A stretch of DNA of 64,000 nt from positions 1,457,755-1,521,754 of the forward strand of contig BFEA01000057.1 of assembly GCA_003427395.1 (NCBI GenBank), in the 5' to 3' direction. The notes beneath the pieces were generated by a model, which did no database searches, had not been told where the DNA came from, and saw only the letters and a list, made by a program, of their open reading frames with translations. Positions 43,877-55,200 of this stretch are shown here, one piece after another. Source of the DNA: Chara braunii. Its lineage: Eukaryota; Streptophyta; Charophyceae; Charales; Characeae. The position numbers and the translations under genes were made by a program. How positions within the stretch are numbered: the first letter of the stretch is position 1; each line of letters starts with the position of its first letter.

Positions 43877-44174
43877 AAGCATGCCAGGTCGGACGTCTAC
43901 AGGGACCAACGTGAGTAGACAACTGGTGAACGAGGGATTTACAATGACGGTCCTACTCAGAGCGCACATAGAGGAGAGACTGCCAAAGCGAGAATGTCTG
44001 CAAAAAGCTAGAGAGTTCATCCGAGAACATCGGGCGGGAGTCCTTGCGTGCGTAACCTTTCAAACGAAGGTAACGTATGAGGTTATGGTGTGGTCGGCAG
44101 GGTGTCTGCGGGCGGAGTTATTCTTTGATGAGACGGTAGTAGAAGCGACGAGTAGGGTACGAGTTGTTCTCTAG
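43860..44174 (+). CDS. Accessory ORF 4 (about 104 aa), paralogous to ORF 5
   Basis: The C-terminal ~75 residues (VLLRAHIEERLPKRECL, REFIREHRAGVL, TYEVMVWSAGCLRAELFFDE) align with the ORF at 44367-44636 (VLMRVNLDEDL, DVIREQRIGAL, IYEVIVCVKGIIRVEIVQDE). Predicted mixed helix/strand fold. Function unknown. Confidence 0.5.
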   Translation: MRAISRSMPGRTSTGTNVSRQLVNEGFTMTVLLRAHIEERLPKRECLQKAREFIREHRAGVLACVTFQTKVTYEVMVWSAGCLRAELFFDETVVEATSRVRVVL

Positions 44175-44366
44175 GCTGGCATGACGCAACGCGAGTCAGC
44201 ACTATACAGACGGAGAGCACGGGCGTCGTACTCTCTGCGATAGGATCACCGAGGCTCCGAATCATGGAGGAGTGTATATGATAGAAATCCTCGTGGAATC
44301 ATGCGGGAGGTAGTGCCAAGGCGCCGGCTTTCTACGGACGAGTGACACCCGTTTTCCTCGCGTCGA

Positions 44367-44636
44367 TTGTTGTACACGCATACGGTCTCGAGACGCTTGG
44401 CACGCGATAAGGCAACATTGCAGGTCCTTATGAGGGTGAACTTGGATGAGGACCTGACGGACAATGAGTGTGAGGAGCTCGCTAGCGATGTGATACGGGA
44501 GCAGAGGATAGGAGCGCTAAGAGAAGTTACAGTGCAGAGATGGATGATCTATGAGGTGATTGTCTGTGTAAAGGGAATTATACGGGTTGAGATCGTTCAG
44601 GACGAGACACCAGCTAAAGCACGAGCTAGGATGTAA
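44367..44636 (+). CDS. Accessory ORF 5 (89 aa), paralogue of ORF 4
   Basis: The second copy of the small module described above. Conserved positions are a [IV]REx[RQ]xG[AV]L turn and a YEV[IM]V strand followed by a DET end. 44175-44366 between the copies has no open frame. The pair suggests tandem duplication within the block. Confidence 0.5.
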   Translation: MLYTHTVSRRLARDKATLQVLMRVNLDEDLTDNECEELASDVIREQRIGALREVTVQRWMIYEVIVCVKGIIRVEIVQDETPAKARARM

Positions 44637-45000
44637 GGAGATTGGCAGAGCTGAGCGAAGGTGAAAGGTCAAGGATGGAAGATGAGCGAGTAAAAAGAGT
44701 AAAGGAACAAATTATAGAACCTGTGTTAAAACGCGTTAAGGAGTTGGCGAAGCGCATTCAAGCGTACGAGCTTGTGAGAGCGAGGGCAAGTTGCGTAGAA
44801 TAGAAAGGAGTACGAAGGAAATAGAAGGGATCTTTAGAGAAGACAGGGAGTTCGTCAGGAGGTGGAGGTTCGAGTTTCTTGAAAGTGTGAAAAAGAGAGA
44901 CCGCCGACAACCGGAGCAAGAAGAATCATCTAGATCTGTAGAGCGGGAAGAAAAGAAGAATGGTGAAGAAGGAAAGAACGGTGAAGAGGCGACAACATGA
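44637..45000 (+). pseudogene. Accessory ORF 6, charged coiled coil
   Basis: One frame reads RLAELSEGERSRMEDERVKR and VLKRVKELAKRIQAYELVRA to a stop near 44800. The next frame (44791-45000) reads STKEIEGIFREDREFVRRWR and a Glu/Lys-rich tail. Strongly helical and charged, as in gag N-termini or linker proteins. No specific function. Confidence 0.45.
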
Positions 45001-45045
45001 TGAAAGAGTACGTGCCAGCTTACTGACGACAAGCACTCTCTGCAC

Positions 45046-45514
45046 GTGGTTGGAAAGCCAGAAGGACATGTCGCCTACGTGGTGATTCAAGTGGAGCATC
45101 TAGCGAGATTAGGAGTGACTAAGGAGGCAGAGTGCACGGAGAGCGCCGAGAGAAGCGCGAGGGACTGCACTCTGGGTAGGGGTCTAGAGTGGACGCCTAA
45201 TCAGGTACGTATTGATCACAACGTTGTTCGAAGGAGTGGTTTCCATTCGCTCTTGGCATGAAACCCCGAGTGTGACGGAGAGGCTTCTGAAGACAGAAGC
45301 TAGGGAAGAAGGAGAGCTAGCAAGAGTTATCGTAGATGGAGAAGTCCTCAAGACACTCACCGCGCACAACCGATACCGGAAGGAGCTGATAAAGACTTTA
45401 GAGGACATAGAGGACTTCGAAGATAACGGCGACTTTGAAGCCTTCTACCTTGTCCTGCGGGCGTCCACGGAGAGGATGTCAGTGGCCCTTGCGTTAACTG
45501 CCTTCGAATGCTAG
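45046..45514 (+). pseudogene. Accessory ORF 7, unknown
   Basis: Two overlapping frames: 45046-45261 (HVAYVVIQVEHLARLGVTKE) and 45212-45514 (RNRYRKEL-type, IKTLEDIEDFEDNGDFEAFY, ERMSVALALTAFEC). The second looks helical. No recognised family. Confidence 0.35.
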
Positions 45515-45639
45515 GTGACCTGCTAGAATAGGACAGGAGATTAGCCTATTCGAAGAAGAATTAGCATGAAGGAGAGGTAAGTTCGGGAGATGGAGCGGAC
45601 CACGCGAACACGAGAGCGAGAGAGTTGAGCGAAGTCTGA

Positions 45640-46007
45640 GTTTCCCGTACCAAGTAGTTAGGTACCAGGTGGTGGGCAGCGGATGGGAAAGGAACCATTT
45701 CTATGTTATGACGATAAGCTACCTTGATTCAGGCATACGCCACATTGGGATATACCTGCCGAGAGAGAGAGCGGAGTTCTGCACATACTCGAGATGCTGG
45801 AGAGTAGCGTCTTGGAAGCTGAGGGAAGAGAAGGAGAGATTAGAGAAGTTAAGAGAGCTCGTCGAAACGAATGACGACATCTCGATCTTTGATGTTCTGC
45901 CTAGGCCGCCAGTTTCAAGAGGGGAACTTGAGCGGAATGGATGGGAGGCGATTGTAGACTTTGCTAGGACGGTCAGAGTAGGAGATCGTCATAGGAAGAT
46001 GCTTTGA
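45640..46007 (+). pseudogene. Accessory ORF 8: repeated module, copy 2
   Basis: SGWERNHFYVMTISYLDSGI, HIGIYLPRERAEFCTYSRCW, ISIFDVLPRPPVSRGELE and GWEAIVDFARTVRVGD align along their whole length with copies 1 and 3. The ORF is open for over 110 codons, making it the best preserved copy together with copy 3. Confidence 0.55.
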
Positions 46008-46537
46008 AACCAGATGGAATTCGATGTAGGAGCCAGTTGAGGATGAGTGTGGAGAAAGTGATCTCAAATGAGGAGTTAGAAGCCAGGAGGGAAAGATTTC
46101 TTGTCGGGAATAGGCCGTCAGAAGGAAAGTTTAAGGATGTCTGCACTTCCTCGAGTTCTTTAGGAAGAAGAGAGAGAGTTCCATACAAGGTTGAGACATA
46201 CGAATTGGTGGACAGCGGATGGGAGGAGATCCGTCTTTATGCGATGGTTGTTCGGTTTATCAATACTGACGTATACGACATACGGCTCTACTTGTCGGTA
46301 GAGAGAGAAGTCGATCTTCTCTATGATCGATGTTGGGAGATAGCGAAGGAAGTAGTGGAAGAAGAGACGGAAAGGTTGCTCTCGTTAGGAAAGAATGTGG
46401 TTTGGGGCACTCGAATCGACGTCTTCAAGGGGCTCCCTAAGCGCCCTGCTCCTTACGAAGTAATGGGAAAGGAGAACTGGAGGATTACCGTCGAGTTCGT
46501 TCTACGGTATCGAGATCTTAATGGCCACAGGAGGTGA
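46004..46537 (+). pseudogene. Accessory ORF 9: repeated module, copy 3, with N-terminal extension
   Basis: About 178 open codons. The first ~60 residues are unrelated (SEGKFKDVCTSSSSLGRRER). The module follows: VDSGWEEIRLYAMVVRFINT, VYDIRLYLSVEREVDLLYDR, VWGTRIDVFKGLPKRPAPYE and WRITVEFVLRYRD. A start is uncertain: the first ATG is at residue 14 (MSVEKVISNEELEARR). Confidence 0.55.
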
Positions 46538-46678
46538 ATTTCCCCTTGTCAGGAGTAGAGTGGTTCAAGAGGGATTGCAGGGAGAGTTAGGCTGGAGAGC
46601 ATCGACCACCTACGTCTGCTCTTAAGGACGTGGACTCGCGAGGTCATACGTGCCCTGGGAGGTTCTATTTGTAGAAGG

Positions 46679-46921
46679 GTGACGTGCCCTGAAACGGGAA
46701 TAGTGGAGATAAGGAGAGGCGCTGCATGTGTAGCAGGGCAGGAAGAAGAACTCTACCTCGATACTGGTCTCTTTGGAATAGAAGGCGAGCACGAGATCCG
46801 AGATGAGAGCGGAAGGCTGAAAGTTATTATGAGAGTCGCGGAAGAAAACCGAAATCTAAAGTTGGTCCGGGAGCACTCGACGCTCGCCTACATACGAGCG
46901 GAGAGACGCCAGAGGGGATAG
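46679..46921 (+). CDS. Accessory ORF 10 (about 80 aa), unknown
   Basis: Short ORF (EEELYLDTGLFGIEGEHEIR, VIMRVAEENRNLKLV) lying directly before gag. No family recognised. Could be the end of a longer broken protein. Confidence 0.3.
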   Translation: MTCPETGIVEIRRGAACVAGQEEELYLDTGLFGIEGEHEIRDESGRLKVIMRVAEENRNLKLVREHSTLAYIRAERRQRG

Positions 46922-47096
46922 ACGCAAAGACGACTGGATAGACTAGTACGTCCGGGAGCAGCCCTAGAGGGACAGAGATAGGCCTCCGGAGATGATCACA
47001 CCACTCTGACGGATCTACGACCCACAAATGGCCGAGTCGTATACGCTCCCTTACAAGAGGAGAGATCGATAGATCATCTCGCACCAACCTACGGAG

Positions 47097-48666
47097 TTGG
47101 ATAACCCATTTTTAAAGGCTATGGTATCACCGAGTACCTCAAGGTGGGAGCTGCACGCGTACCACAACCAGTGGTCGAAGGACGAGATTATGGACAATTT
47201 CTTGTTCAACTCGGACCCGAGTCTGAGCCAAGTAATCAAAGAAGCACGACCAAAGGACAGGAAGTGGACTACCTACAAAGCTGGTCTCTACAAACTCTTC
47301 AAGCTGGAAGACATCAGGTATTCAATCCGAGATCTGGAGTTGATGACCCAGGGTGAGGACGAGAGTGTGCAAGCATTTGGGAAACGATTCTAGAAGATAT
47401 CGGATGCTTTGATTGTGAAAGGGAAGCTGTCGGAGGTCGAACGATGCACGATCTTCATCGGTCGACTGCCAAGGGGGAAGCAGAAGGGGGTACCGAGAGA
47501 TCTGTCGCACGATGAGTTAGATTTCGTGGCGGTTCTTAAGTTGGCTATGAAGGCCGAAGTAGATGATTATAAGGACCTAGTCTGGAGAGGGATGCGACGT
47601 CGGGACTTCTCTCTGTATCGTGAATACGATACACAGAGGTGTCCTGATTTCAACGACCAGCCTTGGGCGGATCGCCGATATTTGTTGGACGAAGTCCGAC
47701 CGCAGCGATCTAGGGATAGAGAGGTGGTGACAGGTGAGATGAGAGAGATAAGGGATATCGAGACGAAGACGGGAGCTACGACCTACAGGGATAAGCAGGG
47801 ATCCCCATATTCATTACAATGGGACCTCAGAAACACCGACCCTTGGAGGAGCGTGGAGGATAGAAACCTCCGCACAGTCGCGGACTATCGTGCGAGAGAG
47901 AGAGACGACGACGACCCCTGGCGCCGTAGGCGATGACCGGTTTCGTGATGCCGACGCCTTTAGCAGAGAGGGACGGCTAGAGTCGTATCCGCGTAGTCCT
48001 AAATATGGCCGCAACACGGATGGATATCGAAGTCCTAACAACTTCAGCCGGAGAGATCGAGATGAATCTAGTGGCCGAAGGGACTCAGATGGTGATCGCC
48101 GAGATGGGTACCGTGGCGGGTATGAGAGAATGGAACATGGAGGAGATCGGCGGGATGACTCTCGCAGGCACTACGAGCGTAGTGGGTATCCTAGCTCACC
48201 CACCTATCCTAAATCACCTGGCTACCCTAAATCGCCAGATCTTCAAAATCAGGACACTCGAGTTACTAGAGGATAGACCGCTAGGGGTATGGAGGACAGA
48301 CCTCCTACTCCTAGAAACTTTTGCATCTATTGTAGATCGGATGGGCACATGAAGAGAGATTGCCCAAATCTCAGGCGTGTCATTGATGAGGGACTTGTTG
48401 TACTTGACAAACGTAAGTACGTCAAGTGGGCGGATGACCTGGGCGACGTATCGATGTTCCCTTTGATAAAGCAGAACGTTGAGGTCAGGCATGTACGACC
48501 AAGTAAGGGAAAAGAAGCGGCGAAGAGTCAAAGCGCGAGAATGACATTATCCTCCGATGAGGAGTTGCCGACCACTCCTATTCGGATTGCGGCGACCAAG
48601 TCTGCGAGAGGGTCTTCTTCAAAGACGGATACCTACTATGTGATGGCTGAGAAAGATGGTCAATGA
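47097..48666 (+). pseudogene. gag of element E
   Basis: The core region 47097-47600 (WELHAYHNQWSKDEIMDNFL, IKEARPKDRKWTTYKAGLYK, LELMTQGEDESVQAFGKRF) has a TAG at 47391-47393; the frame continues to 47936 with an Arg/Asp-rich segment. A frame change leads to RS/RG-rich repeats (DRRDGYRGGYERMEHGG) and SPGYPKSP repeats, then the zinc knuckle CIYCRSDGHMKRDC (48322-48363, CX2CX4HX4C) followed by PNLRRVIDEGLVVLDKRKY. Arg-rich tracts and one knuckle fit an RNA-binding nucleocapsid. The gag ends at 48666. Confidence 0.78.
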
Positions 48667-48738
48667 ATAGAAGGGGAAGAGGTCATGCTTTGCCATGAAA
48701 ACGCGGAGCAAAGAAGTTCACAATGAGGAGTTCTTTAG

Positions 48739-49620
48739 ATGATATCGACACAGTCGAGCCTCTTAGGCGCGCTTAGGCAGCCTATGCAGTGCTCTATACT
48801 CGAGTACTTGACCGCATCTAGGCTTGCTTGTGATGAACTCCAGATGATTACACGAAAGACCCGAATCCCTCTAGCCGACGAGGTCCAGATGGCTCCTAAA
48901 CCAGAGGCACCTACAGTAGTAGTATCGGGAGTGAGTGCGAAAGCCGAGCGTGCGGCAACGGTATTTCTGGACAGTATGGAGGGCGTGCCCCCAGACAAGT
49001 TTTACATTTTAGGAAGCGGGACGGTTGAGACTATTCTCAACGATGAGATAGTTATCCAAGGAGTGATTGATAATTGCAGTGAGGCCATTATTATTGATGA
49101 GGAGTTGGTCGTCCGATTAGAGTTGGATCTGGATAGGTCTTTCCTATTCGAGATAGAGACGGCTAACGGAAGGAAGCAAAATATTTTTTGAGTCTGTCAC
49201 AAGGCGGCCATCGAGGTCGAAGGGCTACTCACGACAATGCCCATCTTTGTTGTCAAGGACTGTAGCTAAGAGCTACTGCTAGTCCGGACGTGGCTGAGCC
49301 TTGTTCACGTGGTCACGATAGAACGGTCGGATGGGTGTGAGATGCTCTCTATCAAGCATCCTAACTATGGACGGATTATGATAGAGACTGTAGAGCCTCG
49401 AAATCCGAGGAACAGAGGGGCCCTAGCGGCTGCTGGTGTACCTGAAACGCGCAAGTCATCTTCTTTCGCTAGCCGCTCGTTGCGATTCCGACAGAAGAGG
49501 TACGAGGCTTTACTAACAGAGGAGGAAGGGCAAATAGTAGAAGTGGAAAACTTAGAAATCGTATGGTCATGGACGAAACTTCTTATCCAAAGAGCGAGGA
49601 TGAAGAATTCGGTGGGATGA
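48739..49620 (+). pseudogene. Retropepsin-like protease region, element E
   Basis: Near residue 110 of the first ORF is IQGVIDNCSEAIIIDEELV, which fits a retropepsin site with D-N-C in place of D-[ST]-G, so the active-site Gly is lost in this copy. After TGA at 49191 the frame reads AAIEVEGLLTTMPIFVVKDC, a second protease strand, then LLVRTWL (normally LLGRPWL-like). 49309-49620 continues as a linker (IKHPNYGRIMIETVEPRNPR). Confidence 0.65.
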
Positions 49621-49814
49621 TTTCAACGTCTTTTTTAAGGGCACAGCCCCCTACGGGGAGCGACCAAAGAAAGACAAGCGAGTAGCATAAAAGGTAAGGC
49701 CGGCGGCGGTCGCCCGAGAGCGATCGACACTAGAAGGGATAATTGAAGAAGAGATCGCAAGAGAGAGAAAGGAAAAAAAGAGGAAAGAACCACAACGCCT
49801 AGAGAATAACATAG

Positions 49815-50774
49815 ATGAACATTGAAGATGGGAATTGGAATGAGCAGGAGAAAGCGCGTGTGCTAGAAGTTCTCAAAATCTGCGACAAAGCGATAACGTT
49901 TAGCGATGCAGAGAGAGGAAGGATTGACCCTAGATACGCCCAACCTGCTAGAATCCACACAATTTTGCATACGTCGTGGAACGATGCAGGATGGAAGTAC
50001 GCGCAGAAGGAGAAAGAAGAGGTGATCACGTTTTTAAGGGAAAATATGACCTCTCATGTGGTCGAGCCATCAGACAACGCTTATGCAAATAGATGGTTCT
50101 TCCTGCGAAAACCAAATGGGAAAATCCGATGGATTCAAGATCTCTGAAAGGTGAATGATGTCACCATCCGTAATGTTGGGCCTATTCCCCACGCAGATCT
50201 GTTAGCGGAAGGAGCTGCATGTAGATCAATCTATTCTGTATGCGATCTATTTTTTGGTTATGACAAGATACCGCTATATCCTAGAGATAGACATCTCATT
50301 GCCATGCACACACCGCTGGGATTACTTCAGATGATGGTGGTACCTATGGGATGGACCAACGGAGTCGCGGTATTCCGGAGAATTATGGTATCGGTCCTGA
50401 AAGACTTCATTCCTGATAAGGTATAAATTTTTCTAGATGATTTTTCGACTAAAGGACCGGTGGAGAAGGACGAGACAGAGGTGGCTCTTGGTGTCAGGAG
50501 GTTTATAGAGCAGCACTTGACGAATATTTACGCGATTCTACAGCTGCTAGACGAAGTTAATTTGACAGCCAGTGGGACGAAAAGTCGGTGGACAGTTTCT
50601 TTGATTAAGATTCTAGGGTTTATTTGTGACGCGAGAGGACATCGGGCAGATCCAGCGAAGTTAGATAAACTCTTAAGCTGGCTGTCACCGCTGCATAGCG
50701 TGACTGAGGCTCGTCAGTTATTGGGAGTTGTAGGGTATTGGCGAATCTTTACGTGGAGAAAGCCGAACCACTAA
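49815..50774 (+). pseudogene. Reverse transcriptase of element E
   Basis: Motifs in order: SDAERGRIDPRYAQPARIHT, RWFFLRKPNGKIRWIQDL, stop at 50145-50147, KVNDVTIRNVGPIPHADLL, SVCDLFFGYDKIPLYPRDRH, MVVPMGWTNGVAVFRRIM, stop at 50424-50426, IFLDDFSTKGPVEKD (FLDD box, 50430-50441), ILGFICDARGHRADPAKLDK and EARQLLGVVGYWRIF. All catalytic Asp are present. A lineage of gypsy RT clearly apart from A-D. Confidence 0.85.
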
Positions 50775-51540
50775 GGCTTCTCCTTGAGACCGAACGATTC
50801 TACTGGGATTCCTCACAGGAAACTTTTATGCTTATACTTAAGGACAAATTCAAGGAAGGATGACGTATCCTGGGGGTACCATTCTTTGATGACGAATAGA
50901 CAGACCTTTTATAGTATCCACGGATGATGGGCTGTGTTCGGTCGGAGGATTTTTTTCCCAGAAGGACGCTGAACGAAAGGAGAGGCCACTGAGATTCGAG
51001 AGTCGGACACTTGATAATGCGGAACGCAATTACAGTCAGTTTAAGGAGGAGATGTTAGCCGTCCTGCGGTGCTTAGGCACATTCAGACACTACATATATG
51101 GGAGGTGGTTTATCTTACGAGTAGATCCTACTGCAGTTGCTTCAGTTTTACAGAAGGATTTAAGCTTGACAGACCCTACTATCGCGCTATAGCTAATTAG
51201 GATCCGACTCTTTGACTATACAGTCGAGAGGATTTCTGAAACTAAGAATGCAGTCGCCGATGGTCTGTCCCGGGTTACAATTGACTCTGAGCGACCGATA
51301 GTCGCGGCGGCACTAACCATGACTGAGCCAAGACTAGCGGATCGATTCCTAGTTAACCTCTATGAAGGGAAGTACCGAACGATTGGATTGCACCTGTCGG
51401 GCGAGGAGAGTTTAGATTCGGAGATAAGGAGACGGGCAACTCAATTTTGTCTCAGATCGGGACATCTATTTCGTAGGCCTACTGAATCTGGTATGCCTCT
51501 ACCAGTGGTTTGCGATCCCGAAGAGAAACAGCCTTATAGT
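50775..51540 (+). pseudogene. RNase H and integrase linker, element E
   Basis: RPFIVSTDDGLCSVGGFFSQ (Asp), YSQFKEEMLAVLRCLGTFRH (Glu), WFILRVDPTAVASVL (Asp): the DED set is present. Then FDYTVERISETKNAVADGLSR, the usual tether to integrase, and 51319-51555 SEIRRRATQFCLRSGHLFRR. A TAG interrupts after TDPTIAL (51190). Confidence 0.8.
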
Positions 51541-52960
51541 AGCGGAACTCAATGACGACGTGGTTGGTGGACATAGAGGAGTGAAAGACACTTGAGAAGG
51601 TGCGCATGCTATACTGGTGGGAAGGTCGGTATAAAGACGTTGAGAGATACTGTATGACCTGCGAGGAGTGCCAGAAGAGAGCTCTTGTGAGATACAAAGA
51701 GCCTCTTCATCCTTCCTATCCTACTAGACCAGGGAGAAGGTTCATATTCACTTGGTGAAAATGACAAAACGGGGAGGAAATACGAACTCTGTGGTGAACA
51801 TAGGGTTTGTGGACGGTAGGCCCATCAGAACAAAGTAAGCTAAGGAAGTCAAGAACTTTGTCCTAGAATACCTGTCTAGATATGATTGTGTTAGTAGGAT
51901 TGTAATGGATTGAGGAGCAGAATTCCTGCTAGACGAAGTTCAGAATGTGTTCAAGAAGGCAGGAGTTAGGGTCTCGATAGCTACTGCCTATCACCCTCAG
52001 TCCAACTCACCTGTAGAGCGAGGTCATCAATCCTTGATAGCGTCCCTATCCATGTGGTGTAGAGGCAAAGACAACGACCGACCACGATACTTTCGATACG
52101 CTATATGGGCGATAATGTCACGGTCCGGGCTAGTGCAGGTTACCCTCCCTATACCTTATGGTTTGGGAGGCATTGCCCTCTTCCCATACAATTCCATGTG
52201 GACAGTTTGACTACTGTTGACTGGGCAGACAAAATGTCACAAGAAGAACTTTTGGCTGCTCGAACGAGACAGATAGCATACAGGTTAAAAGACAATCTTA
52301 TGACGGCGACTGATCGACTAGCTATAGAAAGACAAAAAGGAAAAGAGAGATGGGATAAGAACATCAAGATTAGAAAAGACAAGATAAGTGTGGGCGATAT
52401 GGTGCTTCTCTACGACGCGGCTTTGGAGAGGTTATGGTCGGGAAAAACTGGCGAATAGATGGATGGGGCCTTATCACGTGGTTGAGGCCCTCGACTGGGG
52501 AGCCTATGTGATAGCTGAACTGGATGGATCTAAGTGGAGAGATCCAGTGGCAAGTGCTACACTGAAGTTATTTAGACCACGGACGCCCTCGACCCATACG
52601 CGAACACTATCCGATCCCAAGGGAAAAGGAAAGGCAAAGGTGACGGACCAGTCCTCATCGAGGCGCTTTGAGATAGGGGAGACCTCAAGGAAGAGGAAGA
52701 GAGTAGAGACCCGAAAAGTGAAGTGATTAACATTGGGAAAGAAAATGAGATGGCTTTTTGTACTTAGGAGGCTGAAACAGAGAGTTCGCGTCCGAGGGAG
52801 TAGTGCGTCAAAATCACTCCCATGTCGACAGAGAAAGAGGCAGAAAAGCACTCCTCTGCCTATACCAAGGCGACTGAGATATAGGAGGGGCAAAAGGCAT
52901 CTTCTCGGCCCCAGGATTCCCGGGAAATCTAAACATAAGACAATTAAGCGTTGACACGGG
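51541..52960 (+). pseudogene. Integrase of element E with basic tail
   Basis: VAELNDDVVGGHRGVKDT then YCMTCEECQKRALVRYKEPL: the zinc finger keeps one His and both Cys pairs. Core: IGFVDGRPIRTK with stop, IVMD-stop-GAEFLLDEVQN (second Asp), TAYHPQSNSPVERGHQSLI (Glu). C-terminal: TLWFGRHCPLPIQFHVDSLT, KIRKDKISVGDMVLLYDAAL, RWMGPYHVVEALDWGAYVIA, SATLKLFRPRTPS. The end is Lys/Arg-rich (RKRKRVETRKVK), resembling a nuclear localisation signal. No chromodomain seen. Confidence 0.82.
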
Positions 52961-54300
52961 CGACGCATGCGGGCTGTCACTTTGAGGCTTGTACGTTTCC
53001 TTTGACCGATACGGCAGAATCTCGACGGGGACGTCGAGAACAGATCCGGGCTGACAGTTGGGCAACCGTAGACCAATCGGCCACCTGAAATACAAGGAAT
53101 TTGTCCCTCGACTGAGCGCACGGTTGAGATTTGTCGGGTACTCTTGTCCGGGCCGTCAGGGAAAATTAGGGGTCTTCAGAGGAACTGACCCTTAAGTTTA
53201 ACAAGATGAACAACCAACTCTACCGCGCTTGACACTTACCTATTCCGTCTGTTCAAGGGCTATCTCCAAATCCGGCAGCCATGGGGCAAGGGTGTGCTAG
53301 TAACCCTTCGCACGACATTTTCCGCGCTGACCAATTGATAGGGAAGTGAGGTCTCAATTTCCATTTAATCTAATAAAGAAATTAAAAATGAAAAAAAAAA
53401 TAAAAAATGATAAAAAGAAAAGGAAACGAATGATTATTTTATTATTTAAACCACCAGTACCTCCGAGCCTGTTTTTGCCGACCCTGAATTTCATTGCGCT
53501 CCGAGTTTGCCGAGCCTGGGTACCACTCCGTTTTCTTTTTGGTACTCTCACGGAAAGGACAAAAAAAAAACAAAAAAGAAGAAAAAAAGTTGCGGCCGTG
53601 AACCTCAAAAAAGAAGAAGAAAAAAAAGGAGACAAAGCTTTGGCCGTGATTGCAGTTGTATACATTCTTGGAAGTGGAAGTGTGAGTGTGCCCTCAATGA
53701 GGGCATCTCAGCCCCGTGGCCAGGTTGTCAGATTCCAAAAAGTGAATAAAAGGGGAAAAAAACGGGCACATGGATCCGGTCGTGAAAATGGCTGGATACA
53801 TTCCCCTAAGTGCCAGTGTGATTAGCCTTACAATCCTCTGACAAAACACAGCTTGAGCAGATCACGGACAGCTTGAGCAATTCACGGACACAGGACTCAT
53901 AAGAAACACACGACCAAGAAAAAAGCGAAAACAGTAACATTCAGAATGTGACCGCCTTACCTGTAAGGTGCATTCTGTGGAGGAAGATTGTGAGCACGGC
54001 CTCCTAGACTACCCTGCCCGACATCATTGCAGTAGAGAAAGCATTTTTTTTTTCCCTTTTTCCGTTCACTTGCGACACTATAAAATTCAGATGTATGGGA
54101 CATTGTCGACCCTGTGTCCCACCCTCGAAAAGTTCGGGTACTGGCCAAGACATCGTAATTTCCCAACACTGGCGGAGGTACTGGTGGTTTAACTAAACTT
54201 TATCAAATTCTGCTCTTGATGAATTTTAGCCAAAAATTATCTATTCATCCCCCTTCATCAATTAAACAGATTTTTGTTATTTATAATCCCTCACTAGATT
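52961..54300. other. No gene; A-rich and lysine-codon-rich low complexity
   Basis: 53340-53640 is dominated by A runs and ga-rich triplets, which yield spurious Lys/Phe-rich ORFs on both strands. No LTR match for element E found in 52961-53350. Confidence 0.5.
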
Positions 54301-55200
54301 TTACCCGACTTTTCTAATTATTACCCTCATTGTAACCCGGGTATCATTGAGTAAGCGGGGCCGTATCTCCCATGGGTTCCCACAGACATTGGTAACATCG
54401 ACGAGTGGATCAACGGGACCGGTTTTCTGGTTACGGCGGTCAGGCCAATATGGTGCAGTCACCGGCTCGACTTCCGAACGGAATGCTGCCATGATATGGA
54501 GACTGATATGGTACAGGCATGGTGCTTGTGGTGTCGACACGAGATCTGGTCTGCGNTTCGGTCTTAGTATGGTTACTGGTGGGACACTTATACGATACTG
54601 GAACGNCGTATCGCAGTCTGACCTTGTTACTTTGGCATGGTCGTTCGTCTGGTACTGGTGGTATTGGTCTGGTATAGTTGCTGGTTCGGCACGACTACAA
54701 TTCTCCGAAGCTTGAAACAACTATCCTTGGAAATACTAGGTTCGACACAGATATGGCACTNAGNCAGTACACTGCAGTTTGCTCTTAATTTTCAGATTCG
54801 GAANTGTCACNGAGCTCCAATCGGATCTTATAAATTTGATACGGTGCCGGATTTGGGTTGAGGCCAATACTACTCCAGTTTGATGGCACTCGTCGAAGTT
54901 TCAAAATTATTGCAGCGGCACGACCACTNGCCTTCCACTAGTGGCACTACTGTTGGGTTCTTAATGGTACAGGTCGTCACAGTTCAGGACACGTATATCG
55001 GGTACTGCTCCTGGTCCTGGTTGTACCGGACCTATCGACATCGATCCTCGTTGAGGTCGAGGGGTCTGCAACAGTGCGCTTGGTACTAGTAGCTCCGGTC
55101 TTAATCTGCTGAGTCCCTAACTTGGAATACGGGGGGGGGGAATCGGATCGGAGGTCNTGCAAAGACTGATACAGGTGGCCCCAACCCTGTTTAGGGCCCA
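54300..55200. other. Quasi-repetitive ggtactgg/ggtattgg region with ambiguous bases
   Basis: Irregular recurrence of GGTACTGG, GGTATTGG and GGCACGAC motifs, with single N at 54556, 54606, 54761, 54764, 54804, 54811, 54929 and 55157. Most likely a consensus of several repeat copies; not coding. Confidence 0.5.

Larger units (their letters stand above)
41505..52960 (+). mobile_element. Gypsy-type retroelement E with a large ORF block upstream of gag, decayed
   Basis: From 47.1 kb on there is a gag with zinc knuckle, a protease, RT, RNase H and integrase in order on the plus strand, all with stops. The 5.4 kb before gag hold same-strand coding-like ORFs with similar decay. They may be part of this element or remains of a neighbouring one. 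I found no LTR pair, so both ends are approximate. pol differs strongly from A-D (FLDD box, KPNGKIRWIQDL), so it is a separate gypsy lineage. Confidence 0.6.

Noticed and set aside
46004-46010. Overlapping translational coupling between module copies 2 and 3
   Set aside because: The overlap arises only if a TTG start is allowed; the first plausible ATG of copy 3 is downstream, and eukaryotic context does not support coupling.
52961-53350. 3' LTR of element E
   Set aside because: No matching sequence found upstream in 40.2-47 kb by eye; the only shared phrase upstream (cccgaacc..atcccaacgggg at 40607 and 41374) is absent here.
53360-53660. Lys-rich and Phe-rich ORFs on opposite strands
   Set aside because: Products of A-rich low-complexity DNA.
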